A DNA stretch of 58,905 nucleotides from Bacillus cytotoxicus (GTDB lineage: Bacteria > Bacillota > Bacilli > Bacillales > Bacillaceae_G), in the NCBI RefSeq assembly GCF_023715645.1, contig NZ_JAMBOP010000030.1:1-58905 (forward strand), given 5' to 3'. A program made the translations under genes and the position numbers. The notes under the pieces were generated by a model. The model made no database searches. It worked only from the letters and a program-made list of their open reading frames with translations, and was not told where the DNA came from. Below, one piece after another: positions 44,144 through 53,360 of this stretch (its first letter is position 1; every line of letters begins with the position of its first letter).

Positions 44144-45674
44144 ATTGTTTTATGGATTTGACGAAAGGATGAAAAACTTGGGTGTTTTTCATCCTCTTTT
44201 ACAATTGCAATCGAAAAATAAATTAAAAAAGTATTCATCGTTGTCACTTGGCATGGCGGTTCTGCTGTATATCTTAGAAAATATGTTAAGCAAAAATAAA
44301 CCGACAACGAATGAAGAACTTACGTATTTTCTGCAAGAATTACTGGATGAAGCTTATGAGGAAGCGGACGAGGTGCGTAGCGTACTTGTGGACGAGTTTT
44401 TACGAAACAACGGTGCCCCACATGCCTTTTCTTATTATGATTTTACAAATCAAAAAGAGAAGAGCCATCAATTTCATTATATCGAGTACGATACTTATGA
44501 CATTCACGACCTGCGGGAGAAACGCGTACAATTGAAGTTGACTTCTGTCGGTATTGAACTGTTGTTTAAAACGAAAGAAATGTTCAATGAACTGCAAATC
44601 TCGATTTCACAATTGTATTTTAAACAACAAATGGAGAAAGGGTTATTTGATGGAGCTCTGCGCACGGTACATGAGCTCTCCTTACAAATTCAAAGTGAAA
44701 AGCAAAAAATGATTGAATTGCAAGGGAAAATCATCAGAGATGCGATTAAAGTGTCAAAGAAAAAAGAATTGGAACAACAAATGCAGCGTGTGAACGAACA
44801 AACCAAACGAGAACGAAAAACATTTTTGGAATTGAAACAACTTGTAGAAGATGCGTTAAATCGATATTACAACGGTGAGCTCACCAAAAAAGAAGAAAAA
44901 GGGATCGATGCCATTTTAGAAATCGATTATCGCTTAAAAGATGTCATTTCGCTGCATCTATCACTCTTTACCGAAAAGCAAAAGTTGCAAAAAGTCATGA
45001 CTGAATCTGTGGAAGCCTTAATTTTACAGGCATTCTCAGTGAAACTTAATTTTGAAAAAGAAGTCATGGGGGAGATTATGCGGAACCAATCAAACGTGGA
45101 AACACTAGGCGATGTATTAAAACCTATCCTACCGCTTTCCATTCCGCGCTTTTTTCATCCTGCCCGCATGTTTGATAAACAAAAGCGAAAAAAAGAACAA
45201 GAAGAAAGAGAAGAGTTGATTCCTGTTATTGACGAAGAGAAAATCATTGAACAAGAACGAAAAGAACGGGAAGAAAGAGAACAATTGGAGCAGGAACAAA
45301 AATATCTCTTGCAGCTTCTGATGCAGCCGCTGTTAAGAAAAGAGCAATACACGGTGAAAGAAGTGTTGGATGCGCTGCGAGAAGAAGATCATGAAGCGTA
45401 TGAAAGAATGACAAAGGATTTATTCTTGTATTCCTTCTTGGTTACGCTTCATACTGCGGAAACGAAATTTGAAGTGATTCCGAATGAATTGCTTCCGTTT
45501 GTAGAACCGCTGGCGCGTCACCTGCACGAATTAACGCTGGAGCACCCAGAATACGAAGAAATCGGGTATGTGTCGATTGATCCAAACGGAGAACCTATTA
45601 CGCTGGAGAGCGGATATATCCTGGTGAACTTTACGATTCAAAGGGGGAACGCATATGTATTGGGAAAAAACTGA
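44127..45674 (+). CDS. jetA: Wadjet kleisin-like subunit JetA
   Basis: 515 residues, starting 17 nt inside jetD. The N-terminal half is winged-helix-like (MEKWNELFYGFDERMKNLGV), the centre is a long coiled coil with a basic/acidic stretch (KRKKEQEEREE, then EREEREQLEQEQ), and the C-terminus is a second globular domain. It matches DUF5716, the JetA of type III-like Wadjet. JetA is the MukF-like kleisin that bridges the JetC heads and binds JetB. Confidence 0.85.
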   Translation: MEKWNELFYGFDERMKNLGVFHPLLQLQSKNKLKKYSSLSLGMAVLLYILENMLSKNKPTTNEELTYFLQELLDEAYEEADEVRSVLVDEFLRNNGAPHAFSYYDFTNQKEKSHQFHYIEYDTYDIHDLREKRVQLKLTSVGIELLFKTKEMFNELQISISQLYFKQQMEKGLFDGALRTVHELSLQIQSEKQKMIELQGKIIRDAIKVSKKKELEQQMQRVNEQTKRERKTFLELKQLVEDALNRYYNGELTKKEEKGIDAILEIDYRLKDVISLHLSLFTEKQKLQKVMTESVEALILQAFSVKLNFEKEVMGEIMRNQSNVETLGDVLKPILPLSIPRFFHPARMFDKQKRKKEQEEREELIPVIDEEKIIEQERKEREEREQLEQEQKYLLQLLMQPLLRKEQYTVKEVLDALREEDHEAYERMTKDLFLYSFLVTLHTAETKFEVIPNELLPFVEPLARHLHELTLEHPEYEEIGYVSIDPNGEPITLESGYILVNFTIQRGNAYVLGKN

Positions 45675-46395
45675 CGTAGAGGAAGCGTTTGAGTTGTTCC
45701 TCGCGCTTTTAAAAAAAGGAAAAATCGAAAAGAATGAACGTGATTTGTATCAGTTGTATGCGAGAGAACAAGTGCAGGAAATCTTAAGTGAATTAATCGA
45801 ACCAAAAGCGGATATGAAGATATTAGAAGTAGAAGATGTTTTATATATCGTGACAAACATGGAAAATGAACTGTTCAGTTACTCCAATCAAGAACTTCGG
45901 GACAAGATGAAGCTAAAGAGTAATCGGGAATTGTATTTGGCTTACTTCGCCATGCTTACGGTCATATCCAAGTTTTATAACAGCGAAGACCAAACACTCT
46001 CCACGCGGGTATATGTCACAATTGAAGAAATCGAGTCTACTGTTAGCTATCACATGGAACAGTTCGAGAAATCTATCCAAGAATTTGGCGATGGAGAAGA
46101 TCTCTCTGACCTGTATGATTTAGATATCGAAGGAATTGTCGGGGTGTGGAACGGACTCCGTGTTTATGACGAAAAAGCCAAACGCATTGAACTAACAGAG
46201 AAGAACCGAATCGGCTTTTTGCTTAAAGTATTTCGTTTTATGCAGGAAGAAGAATTGTTTATCGTACGAGAACAAAAAGAAATAGAATTAACACAAAAAT
46301 TAAAGCGAATTATCTCGGGCTATTACTTTAACAATTTCCGCAAAGAGCAGCTGATGAATCTCTTGCAAAAATCGGATCGAAAGGTTGGGAAGTAG
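45655..46395 (+). CDS. jetB: Wadjet MukE-like subunit JetB
   Basis: 246 residues, ATG behind AAAGGGGGAACGC, overlapping jetA by 20 nt. A compact helical/winged-helix protein matching DUF6063; it fits the MukE-like accessory subunit that binds the kleisin and DNA. Features include an acidic insert (EFGDGEDLSDLYDLDIEG) and a basic C-terminus. The stop is followed after one base by the jetC ATG. Confidence 0.83.
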   Translation: MYWEKTDVEEAFELFLALLKKGKIEKNERDLYQLYAREQVQEILSELIEPKADMKILEVEDVLYIVTNMENELFSYSNQELRDKMKLKSNRELYLAYFAMLTVISKFYNSEDQTLSTRVYVTIEEIESTVSYHMEQFEKSIQEFGDGEDLSDLYDLDIEGIVGVWNGLRVYDEKAKRIELTEKNRIGFLLKVFRFMQEEELFIVREQKEIELTQKLKRIISGYYFNNFRKEQLMNLLQKSDRKVGK

Positions 46396-46396
46396 C

Positions 46397-49300
46397 ATGC
46401 CGCGATTATTACAGGTGCGTATGAGTAACATTATCTTAGATGAAGGAAAGAAAGTCATCCCTGATTTAACGTGGTCGCCAGACGGACGAGATATGTTATT
46501 TATTTTGGAGAACGGTGGAGGAAAAACAAGTGTGATTCAGCTAATCATGCAAACGATTTTACCAAACGCCACGTTAACGGGGCGTAAAATCAAAGAGACA
46601 GTTGCCAAACGTTCAAGCGGACATATCGCTACGTCTTGGCGTCTTGACGGGGACAATCCGAAATATGCAGTATTTGGTTTTTCCTATATAAATGCAAATT
46701 CAGATTCTGAGGACCTGCAATATTTCAATTATTATTTTACGCATTCGGATGATTCACCCCTTACCATCGAAACATTACCGATGGTGGTAGACGGGAAGTT
46801 AACAACGTTTGCGGAATACAAGCGAATACTGCAGCGAGTAGAGGGAGTTCGTGTACAGATTCCTGAAACAAATGAGCAGTACAGAACAGAACTTCAGCAG
46901 TTTCAAATCCTTGTTGAAGAATGGAAGAACATGCAAAAGATCAACGGGGACGAAGGCGGGGTTGCCGAGTTCTTTGAAAAAGCAAAAACAGTAGAAGACC
47001 TGATTAAAAAATTATTGATTCCATCCATTGAAGATACGATATTTAAAAGCAAAGAAGACATTTATGAATCATTCCAAGGACTGAAAGAGAATTTATTAAA
47101 AATTCCAGAACTGAAACAGGATCTGCAAGACTTCAGAATCATTCAAGAGAATGCAGGGAGTGTGATTCACTCCGTGGAACAATATAAGAAAACAAAACGC
47201 TTGTTTTTTAGCACGCAAACTCGCTTCATTGAACTTCGTAAAACATTTGATCAATACAAAGAAGAATTACTGGAAGTCAAAGAAACGTTGGAACAAGCAA
47301 AACAGGAATTGCAAACGAAACAAAAGGAATGGAAGTGGATACAAGACAGTTTTGCAGCGCATCAAACCAAACAGGAGATGCTCACGCTTCAAAAAGAATG
47401 GCAAGATTATCAGGAAAAAGTTGCCGAGCAAATTGAACGGGTACAAACGGCAACGCAAAACTATAAAGAAACAAAGGCGCTGCATCATTATGACGAATGG
47501 AACATGTACAAGCGCGAAAAACAAACGTATCAAGCAGAACTCAATGCGTTTGAGCTATCTCATGCAGACCTGATGAAACAAGTGGAAGAAGCAAAGCGTG
47601 CGTTTCATCAGGCATGGCATGCTGTGTACAAAGAATTGAAACAAAGGGAAAAATTGATAGGAGAAGAACTTTGCCAAAATGAAGGAGATATAAGAAAAGC
47701 GAAACAAATGCTTGCGCTCCTTCGCGACCAAGGGAATGAATTTACAAAAGAAAGTGCTAGCCTCGAGGCAAAACTGGCTCAGTACGAAAAAGAACTCAGT
47801 GCTTTGGAACGTGAAATGGGATATGAAGCGATGCGAGATGCAGCGCAATTCATCCAAACGTGCAAAGAAGAAATCGAAGAAAACGCAAAATATATTGCAG
47901 ACGCAGAACAGAAAATAGAAACATGGGAAGAACAAAAAAGTAAAAAAGCAGAATTTGTACAAGAAAAGAAGCTGTATATAGCAGAATGTATGCGTGACAA
48001 ACAAAGTGAGGAAACGTTGCGTGAGCAGTATCAAACAGACAAGGAACGCGTCCAAACCATGCTGCTTCAAATCGGTAAACCCATATCGCGTATATGGGAT
48101 GAACAGGACGAATTGATGGGTTCCGTGCAAAAACAGTTGGAGCACTTGATTCGAGATAAAGAAAAACTGGTGCTCACTGTGCAAAAGGGACGTGAGCGAG
48201 TAGAAGATTTACGCGCCTATGATTATTTTGTTCCACATAAGACTCTGCTCAAAATCAAAGAGGAACTCGAGCGAAATCGTATTTACGTTGTACTCGGAAG
48301 TGAGTGGCTGTCTCAGCAAACGCTGAATGAAATGGAAAAAGAGAATATCTTGGAAAACAACAGACTCTTGCCGTATTCCATCCTTGTAGAAGAAGGGCAA
48401 ATCAAGCAAATTGAACGCGTGCTTCGAAACTTAAAAGGAGAACGATTTGAAATTCCAATTTTGTTCCAAGTCAAGGAACAAGTCGTCACATCTCTGGAAG
48501 TGGATATGCCGGTTTTAATGAGTATGCAGCACGGTGTTATGGTATTTCAGCCACTTGAAACAAAATTGTTTGCTTCTCGTGATGAAATGCAGCGTATTTT
48601 AGAAGAAGAAGAATCTCGTTTGCAAGAGAGTACCCAGAACTTGAAGCAATACAAAGAACAAGAACAGATCCTTCAGACGGTTCTTCGTGAAATGAAATCC
48701 TTCTATCAAACATATGACAATGGGTTTGATAATCGGGTGAAAAGGTGCATTGATTCTGTCGAAGAACAAATGGCGCGTGCCGAAGAAGAAATTGAGGAAA
48801 TATATGCAGATATTTCTTTTTATGAACAACAAATAGCAGATCGAAAAGAAAAACGGAAACAATATGAAAACGAGAAATATCTCCACATGAACAGACTGGA
48901 AAAGGTTGATGCATTCTTGAAGCGTTTCCCTGATATCCAATCTGTCAAGGACCAGTATGCGAAAGCGCAAACTGCTCTTCTTGGGGCAGAAAAAGAAATC
49001 AAGCTCGTTGAACAGATGGGTGAAGAGGCAAGAGAAACAAACACAAAACTGCAGCGCCTTGCAAATGACCACCAGCATCGTTTACATCACCATGAACATC
49101 TGCGAAATACGTATGGCTTCTTATATGAATCTTGCGAAGGAGATGTGATTGCGCAAGACGGGTATGAAGAAGTAAAAATCGCATACGAACAATTGAATAA
49201 ACGAATGGAGCAAGAGAGCGGAAGCTTTGAACATATTCAAAAATTGCTCACTGCGGCGCAGCGAAACGAAAACAAAGAGCAGGAAGAAATAGATAAACTG

Positions 49301-50755
49301 GGTGTGGCGCTAGAATGGCTAGATCAGCATAAGCGAAGTGTGACAGAAACAGAAGTTGAACAAGCCGAAAGTGTGCAAAGTGAAGCAAAAGCATTGCTTC
49401 ATGAGATTGAAAAAGAATGCACAGGTATCGAAAAACAAGCGTATGGAAAAGAATTGCAATGGAAAACGGAATGTGATGCCATGGTGCGCACATACGGAAA
49501 AGAACCGTATGTGTACGGTGATGATGCAAAGAAGAAAAAAGAATGTACAGAACGTGCATTAGAGTCTTCTTATCAAGAAGAACGAAACCTAGAGAAACAA
49601 TCGCATGAAAATGAAGAAGAACTGGGTGCCGTTTTATATACATTAGAGGGCTACAAGGACATTGCGTATCTTCCAGTATATACAGAACAAACCAAAGTCT
49701 TATCCAAAGAAGAATGGAAGAGCATACATGCAAATCCAAAAGAAGCGTTCCGTAAGCAAAAGCGGGAAACAGAAACAGCAAAATTGGATTACGAACAACA
49801 AACCAATCTTGTACGCCGAACATTTAAACAATATCTCGACCGCTTAGAGATGACGCATAACCCGAAAGTGAAAACATTTGCGGACCAATTGATGCGTCTG
49901 CTTGACGGCGAGAAATTATATGATTATGACTTTATTCACGGTCAATTCCAGCGTATTTTTGAGAGTCTTACTGCGCTGAAACAGCAACATGAACATATGC
50001 TGATTCAATCTGAACAAGATAAAGAAGCGTTGGTGAATTCGATGTATGATCGAATTCTTGCTGTATACGAAAATATCAAAGAAATGCCGCGTCATGCAAG
50101 AATCCAATTGTACAATATGCCGATTGAAATGATTAAAATGGACTGGAAACGAGAAGAGGAGGAAACGACTCTTCAAAATCTGCGCCGCTGGATGGATACA
50201 TTGCTTCGAGATGTACAAGAGATGCACCAAAGCGGAAAACATGAGGAAGACATCAATCTCTATATGAGACAGCAGCTGCGTACAGAAAAGATGTTAGAAT
50301 GCTTAGCACCGATTCATACGTGCCAAATCAAAGTGTTCAAGCCGCGAAAACAGACGTTGATGGAAAGCGGTGTGGATTACGAATATTGGCATAAAGCAGC
50401 GAAATGGTCGGGCGGAGAACAATATACGTCCTATATGACCATGTTTATGGTGTTAATCACCCATATTCGCAAAAAACGATTTGCAAAAGAAAATTCATGG
50501 AAGTTCATCATTGCGGACAACCCATTCGGAAAAGCGTCCAGTGAACACGTCGTAAGTCCGATTATTGAACTTGCAAATAAAAGTAACATTCAGCTGATGT
50601 GCTTAACTGCGATTAAAGAAGAAGGACTTCGAAAACATTTTGATGTTGTCACAAGCAACCGATACTATCATATGGGCGGCAAAGAAATTCTTTCAAAACA
50701 AGAACAAACGACCAGTTTGAAGAGTTTATATTATAAAAAACCTGCAATGATTTAA
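46397..50755 (+). CDS. jetC: Wadjet SMC-like ATPase JetC
   Basis: 1452 residues from ATG 46397; the in-frame TTG at 46385 lies within jetB. N-terminal head with Walker A FILENGGGKTSVIQ (about residues 36-49), then about 1,200 residues dominated by antiparallel coiled coil with a probable hinge near the middle (FVPHKTLLKI ... VDMPVLMSMQHGVMV), then the C-terminal head with signature WSGGEQYTSY (about 1337) and Walker B FIIADNPFGKAS (about 1370). It is MukB-like: it extrudes DNA loops and hands small circular plasmids to JetD. Where most SMCs have DE in Walker B, this has DN. Confidence 0.9.
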   Translation: MPRLLQVRMSNIILDEGKKVIPDLTWSPDGRDMLFILENGGGKTSVIQLIMQTILPNATLTGRKIKETVAKRSSGHIATSWRLDGDNPKYAVFGFSYINANSDSEDLQYFNYYFTHSDDSPLTIETLPMVVDGKLTTFAEYKRILQRVEGVRVQIPETNEQYRTELQQFQILVEEWKNMQKINGDEGGVAEFFEKAKTVEDLIKKLLIPSIEDTIFKSKEDIYESFQGLKENLLKIPELKQDLQDFRIIQENAGSVIHSVEQYKKTKRLFFSTQTRFIELRKTFDQYKEELLEVKETLEQAKQELQTKQKEWKWIQDSFAAHQTKQEMLTLQKEWQDYQEKVAEQIERVQTATQNYKETKALHHYDEWNMYKREKQTYQAELNAFELSHADLMKQVEEAKRAFHQAWHAVYKELKQREKLIGEELCQNEGDIRKAKQMLALLRDQGNEFTKESASLEAKLAQYEKELSALEREMGYEAMRDAAQFIQTCKEEIEENAKYIADAEQKIETWEEQKSKKAEFVQEKKLYIAECMRDKQSEETLREQYQTDKERVQTMLLQIGKPISRIWDEQDELMGSVQKQLEHLIRDKEKLVLTVQKGRERVEDLRAYDYFVPHKTLLKIKEELERNRIYVVLGSEWLSQQTLNEMEKENILENNRLLPYSILVEEGQIKQIERVLRNLKGERFEIPILFQVKEQVVTSLEVDMPVLMSMQHGVMVFQPLETKLFASRDEMQRILEEEESRLQESTQNLKQYKEQEQILQTVLREMKSFYQTYDNGFDNRVKRCIDSVEEQMARAEEEIEEIYADISFYEQQIADRKEKRKQYENEKYLHMNRLEKVDAFLKRFPDIQSVKDQYAKAQTALLGAEKEIKLVEQMGEEARETNTKLQRLANDHQHRLHHHEHLRNTYGFLYESCEGDVIAQDGYEEVKIAYEQLNKRMEQESGSFEHIQKLLTAAQRNENKEQEEIDKLGVALEWLDQHKRSVTETEVEQAESVQSEAKALLHEIEKECTGIEKQAYGKELQWKTECDAMVRTYGKEPYVYGDDAKKKKECTERALESSYQEERNLEKQSHENEEELGAVLYTLEGYKDIAYLPVYTEQTKVLSKEEWKSIHANPKEAFRKQKRETETAKLDYEQQTNLVRRTFKQYLDRLEMTHNPKVKTFADQLMRLLDGEKLYDYDFIHGQFQRIFESLTALKQQHEHMLIQSEQDKEALVNSMYDRILAVYENIKEMPRHARIQLYNMPIEMIKMDWKREEEETTLQNLRRWMDTLLRDVQEMHQSGKHEEDINLYMRQQLRTEKMLECLAPIHTCQIKVFKPRKQTLMESGVDYEYWHKAAKWSGGEQYTSYMTMFMVLITHIRKKRFAKENSWKFIIADNPFGKASSEHVVSPIIELANKSNIQLMCLTAIKEEGLRKHFDVVTSNRYYHMGGKEILSKQEQTTSLKSLYYKKPAMI

Positions 50756-50868
50756 ACAAAAGAAGAAGGATTATATAATTAACAGGTTCTCTTTTTGGAG
50801 AGAAAGTAAATTTAGAATGCTTAAATCACTCTGTTTTAGCAATACAATTAACACAATAAATATCAGAA

Positions 50869-50900
50869 AAAAGAGCATTGAGATGTCTCAATGCTCTTTT
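50869..50900. terminator. Bidirectional terminator after jetC
   Basis: AAAAGAGCATTGAGA pairs with TCTCAATGCTCTTTT; it serves the Wadjet operon and the converging gene. Confidence 0.88.
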
Positions 50901-51276
50901 ACATTAGGTCAAAATCCGTTCCTTCTGGATACAAAGTGATATATTCCTCGTCTTCAGGGTTTAAATAAGCTATTTTTACCCCTTCAAGTAGCTTGTTATT
51001 TTTTAATTCTTCTATGATTGTTTGTGTTGCCTTCTCAACATCTACAACATAGTTGACAATATTTGCTGTTCCACTACCTATATCCCCGCCATCACAAGAA
51101 CCGTTTCCTGTCCAACCTAAACATTCATTCATTAAATCCTCAACGTGATGTCTCTTTTCAAGAGTTGCTTCCATCTGGTCTTCTTCATAGATGTATTGAA
51201 CAACAAGCTCGAATAGTTCATCTTCAGCTAGATAATTGTAACCTTCATTAGCTTTTTCTTCAGCTAATTCAGCCAT
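50899..51276 (-). CDS. Acidic hypothetical protein (125 aa)
   Basis: Start ATG 51276 behind AAAAGGTGG; a GTG at 51288 lies in that site. Helical N-terminal half (LAEDELFELVVQYIYEEDQM), a Gly/Cys-rich loop (LGWTGNGSCDGGDIGSG) and an acidic C-terminus. Very acidic overall, like immunity or DNA-mimic proteins, but that is only composition. It converges on the Wadjet operon and shares its terminator. No family recognised. Confidence 0.55.
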   Translation of the reverse strand: MAELAEEKANEGYNYLAEDELFELVVQYIYEEDQMEATLEKRHHVEDLMNECLGWTGNGSCDGGDIGSGTANIVNYVVDVEKATQTIIEELKNNKLLEGVKIAYLNPEDEEYITLYPEGTDFDLM

Positions 51277-51483
51277 CAATTTTTCCACCTTTTGAAATAG
51301 TGATAATCAATTGATTCCCAAGATTTACAATACATCTCTTCAACAGATTCAATTTTTCGCATTAAAAACAATCAAATACAACTTAAAACACTTCATGATA
51401 GCGTATTTAGTTATCGATTAAATAAAAGGCCTAACAATAAATATCTCACAAATAAAGAAATAGAGGAGGCTATTCTCTATGAG

Positions 51484-51813
51484 GTGTACCTTAGTACCAA
51501 ACAAACATTTAAAGCTATAGCAAGGTTTATCCGCCAACACATTCTTAAAAATCACAGAAAGTGTATAAAATTATTTCATAAATCTAGAATAGACGGAAAA
51601 TTTCGCGTGTATTCGCTAGCGTATATCAAGTGGCGTAAAGAAGTAGAAGCAATTACAAATATATGGATGGTGGAATCAGGAGATTGCCGGAATACAGGTG
51701 TTGAATTAGATAATAAATATAAAAATTTTTCTACTTATTATCGGGGTGGACTTAGAAAATATTTACACGAAGTCCTAAGCGACACATATAAGCCATTTTT
51801 ATTGGAATTTTAA
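51484..51813 (+). CDS. Basic hypothetical protein, 5' end uncertain
   Basis: 109 residues from GTG 51484 (YLSTKQTFKAIARFIRQHIL then KLFHKSRIDGKFRVYSLAYI), ending KPFLLEF. The frame is open upstream to about 51307 with protein-like sequence (HDSVFSYRLNKRPNNKYLTN) but no ATG, GTG or TTG. GAGGAGG at 51463 fits an out-of-frame ATG at 51480. Probably 5'-truncated or frameshifted. Helix-rich and basic; function unknown. Confidence 0.4.
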   Translation: MYLSTKQTFKAIARFIRQHILKNHRKCIKLFHKSRIDGKFRVYSLAYIKWRKEVEAITNIWMVESGDCRNTGVELDNKYKNFSTYYRGGLRKYLHEVLSDTYKPFLLEF

Positions 51814-51885
51814 AAATGTAATCTAGCAAGTATAAAGTGGTTTATAAATCACTTAATTTCTTATATTTTATTAGACAGTTTTTCT

Positions 51886-52182
51886 ATGTATTTAAAGGAT
51901 GCATTAATTTCTTTGCAACAAGGAGAGATGAGTCATAATGACAATTATCCTAGAGTGTATCAAACTGTACCATTTTTTGTGGCATTAATTCCTAAATCTC
52001 TTGATAGTAAAATTATATTTTATGGTCAAAAAGAATGCTACAAAGAAATAAAACAGCAAGTTGCATTCATTGAAGAAGAAAAACTTTGTATGATATTTAA
52101 AAATAAAACGATATATAGTGAATATAAAAACCCTATGCAACGAGCAATTGATAAATTAGATCAAAGGTACAACACGAATTAA
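51886..52182 (+). CDS. Hypothetical protein, intact member of a duplicated family
   Basis: 98 residues (MYLKDALISLQQGEMSHNDN ... QTVPFFVALIPKSLDSKIIF ... YSEYKNPMQRAIDKLDQRY). AAGGAG at about 51917 lies too close to the in-frame ATG at 51928, so the start is unsure. A decayed relative lies at 39828-39953 on the other side of the Wadjet operon. No known domain. Confidence 0.5.
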   Translation: MYLKDALISLQQGEMSHNDNYPRVYQTVPFFVALIPKSLDSKIIFYGQKECYKEIKQQVAFIEEEKLCMIFKNKTIYSEYKNPMQRAIDKLDQRYNTN

Positions 52183-52329
52183 GATATTATAGATTGAAGC
52201 TTCAATGGGATTCGCACTGATCTATATAAGTTGATTATGTTCTTGAATTTAAATCCGAAGGGCTCTTTATATACATAAGTATATCTCGTTAGAGACACTC
52301 TATAAAAAACTAGTTATGGAGTGAATAGC

Positions 52330-52785
52330 ATGATAAAACGAATAGTCATATTAGTTATCGGGATTTTAATGTTAACTGTCTATACACCTAATAGTAGTAC
52401 TTACGCACAATTATCAAGTAGGGAAGAACAAATTAAACAAATAATCACAAATGATTTTAAAACAACGCATCGCTTAAATTTTAATGGTTATCAATTCGTA
52501 AATATTAAAGATATCGCACCAGATAAAGCGAATTTAACCATTGAAAACGAGTCGCTAGCGAACATTCTCGTGAATATCAGTGAGAAACAAATTATAGGAG
52601 ATTGGGCTCCGTTATTTTATATTAATACTAATAAACAAGTGGGATATGTACTGGAAAAGAAGTTAAGTGGAAAAAATATTCTACATAAATTATCATTTAA
52701 CAAATCACAGAACAAATGGAAAATAACTGATGAAATAAACATACCAGGAAAATCCCCAATTGATTTGGGTCTTTTAGAAAAATAA
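52330..52785 (+). CDS. Secreted hypothetical protein (151 aa)
   Basis: ATG 52330 behind ATGGAGTG. Signal peptide MIKRIVILVIGILMLTVYTP with cleavage near STYA-QL, then a mixed alpha/beta domain (FVNIKDIAPDKANLTIENES, then VGYVLEKKLSGKNILHKLSF). No Cys and no anchor, so probably released. A second secreted protein follows about 50 bp downstream. Unknown family. Confidence 0.55.
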   Translation: MIKRIVILVIGILMLTVYTPNSSTYAQLSSREEQIKQIITNDFKTTHRLNFNGYQFVNIKDIAPDKANLTIENESLANILVNISEKQIIGDWAPLFYINTNKQVGYVLEKKLSGKNILHKLSFNKSQNKWKITDEINIPGKSPIDLGLLEK

Positions 52786-52837
52786 CTACTATACAAAACA
52801 TTAACTTGTATATCTAAAAAATGAAGGAGTATTCTGA

Positions 52838-53293
52838 TTGTATAATCCAATAAAAACACGGTATTTACAGGTTATTATTTCCATGTTCGTATTAGGTTTG
52901 TTGACGTATCCTCAAAAATCATTTGCTTCAATAAACGAAGATGTACCGTTCTTGATTAACAATGGAGCATGTCCTAAACCAAATGAATTAGGACATGTAA
53001 GTTCAGATAATGGCCTTGCAGAAGCATTGAATACGATTATCCCTAGGGTTTATAAAGATAAAAAGCATAAAGATTGGAAGATAGAAACCATAGCATATCT
53101 TCCAAAATCACCACATCCAGAAGCTTATTATGCGATGGCAAAACATTATTGCGGAGAGGAAATAGCAAATAATTCTTGGTTTGTAGAAATATTATTCCCA
53201 CAATATTTACCAGCATACGATGCATCACATGGACAAATCTTTGTAACTAAAAATAAACAAGGGAAATGGTTTGCTTGGTTTAGATTTCATTAA
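52838..53293 (+). CDS. Secreted hypothetical protein (151 aa)
   Basis: TTG start behind GAAGGAGTATTCTGA. Signal peptide YLQVIISMFVLGLLTYPQKS with cleavage near SFA-SI. The mature part has two Cys (NNGACPKPNE and AKHYCGEEIA) that could form a disulfide, and ends WFAWFRFH. Probably co-transcribed with the preceding secreted protein; both end at a strong terminator. No family recognised. Confidence 0.55.
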   Translation: MYNPIKTRYLQVIISMFVLGLLTYPQKSFASINEDVPFLINNGACPKPNELGHVSSDNGLAEALNTIIPRVYKDKKHKDWKIETIAYLPKSPHPEAYYAMAKHYCGEEIANNSWFVEILFPQYLPAYDASHGQIFVTKNKQGKWFAWFRFH

Positions 53294-53309
53294 TTATTTG
53301 GAACGACTA

Positions 53310-53360
53310 TTAAGTGGGTATAATTCAGTTAATAAAAGTGACAGAATTATACCCACTTAA
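53310..53360 (+). terminator. Terminator of the secreted-protein pair
   Basis: TTAAGTGGGTATAATTC pairs with GAATTATACCCACTTAA around a 16-base loop. Confidence 0.8.

Noticed and set aside
47555-48184. 209-aa minus-strand frame opposite jetC
   Set aside because: Phe/Leu-rich low-complexity antisense of coiled-coil coding sequence; no ribosome site, and jetC is continuous through it. The same applies to 49248-49823 and 48599-49078.
50899-51276. Acidic protein after Wadjet as an anti-Wadjet or DNA-mimic protein
   Set aside because: Only its acidity and position suggest it; it is on the opposite strand with its own promoter, and no motif supports the idea.
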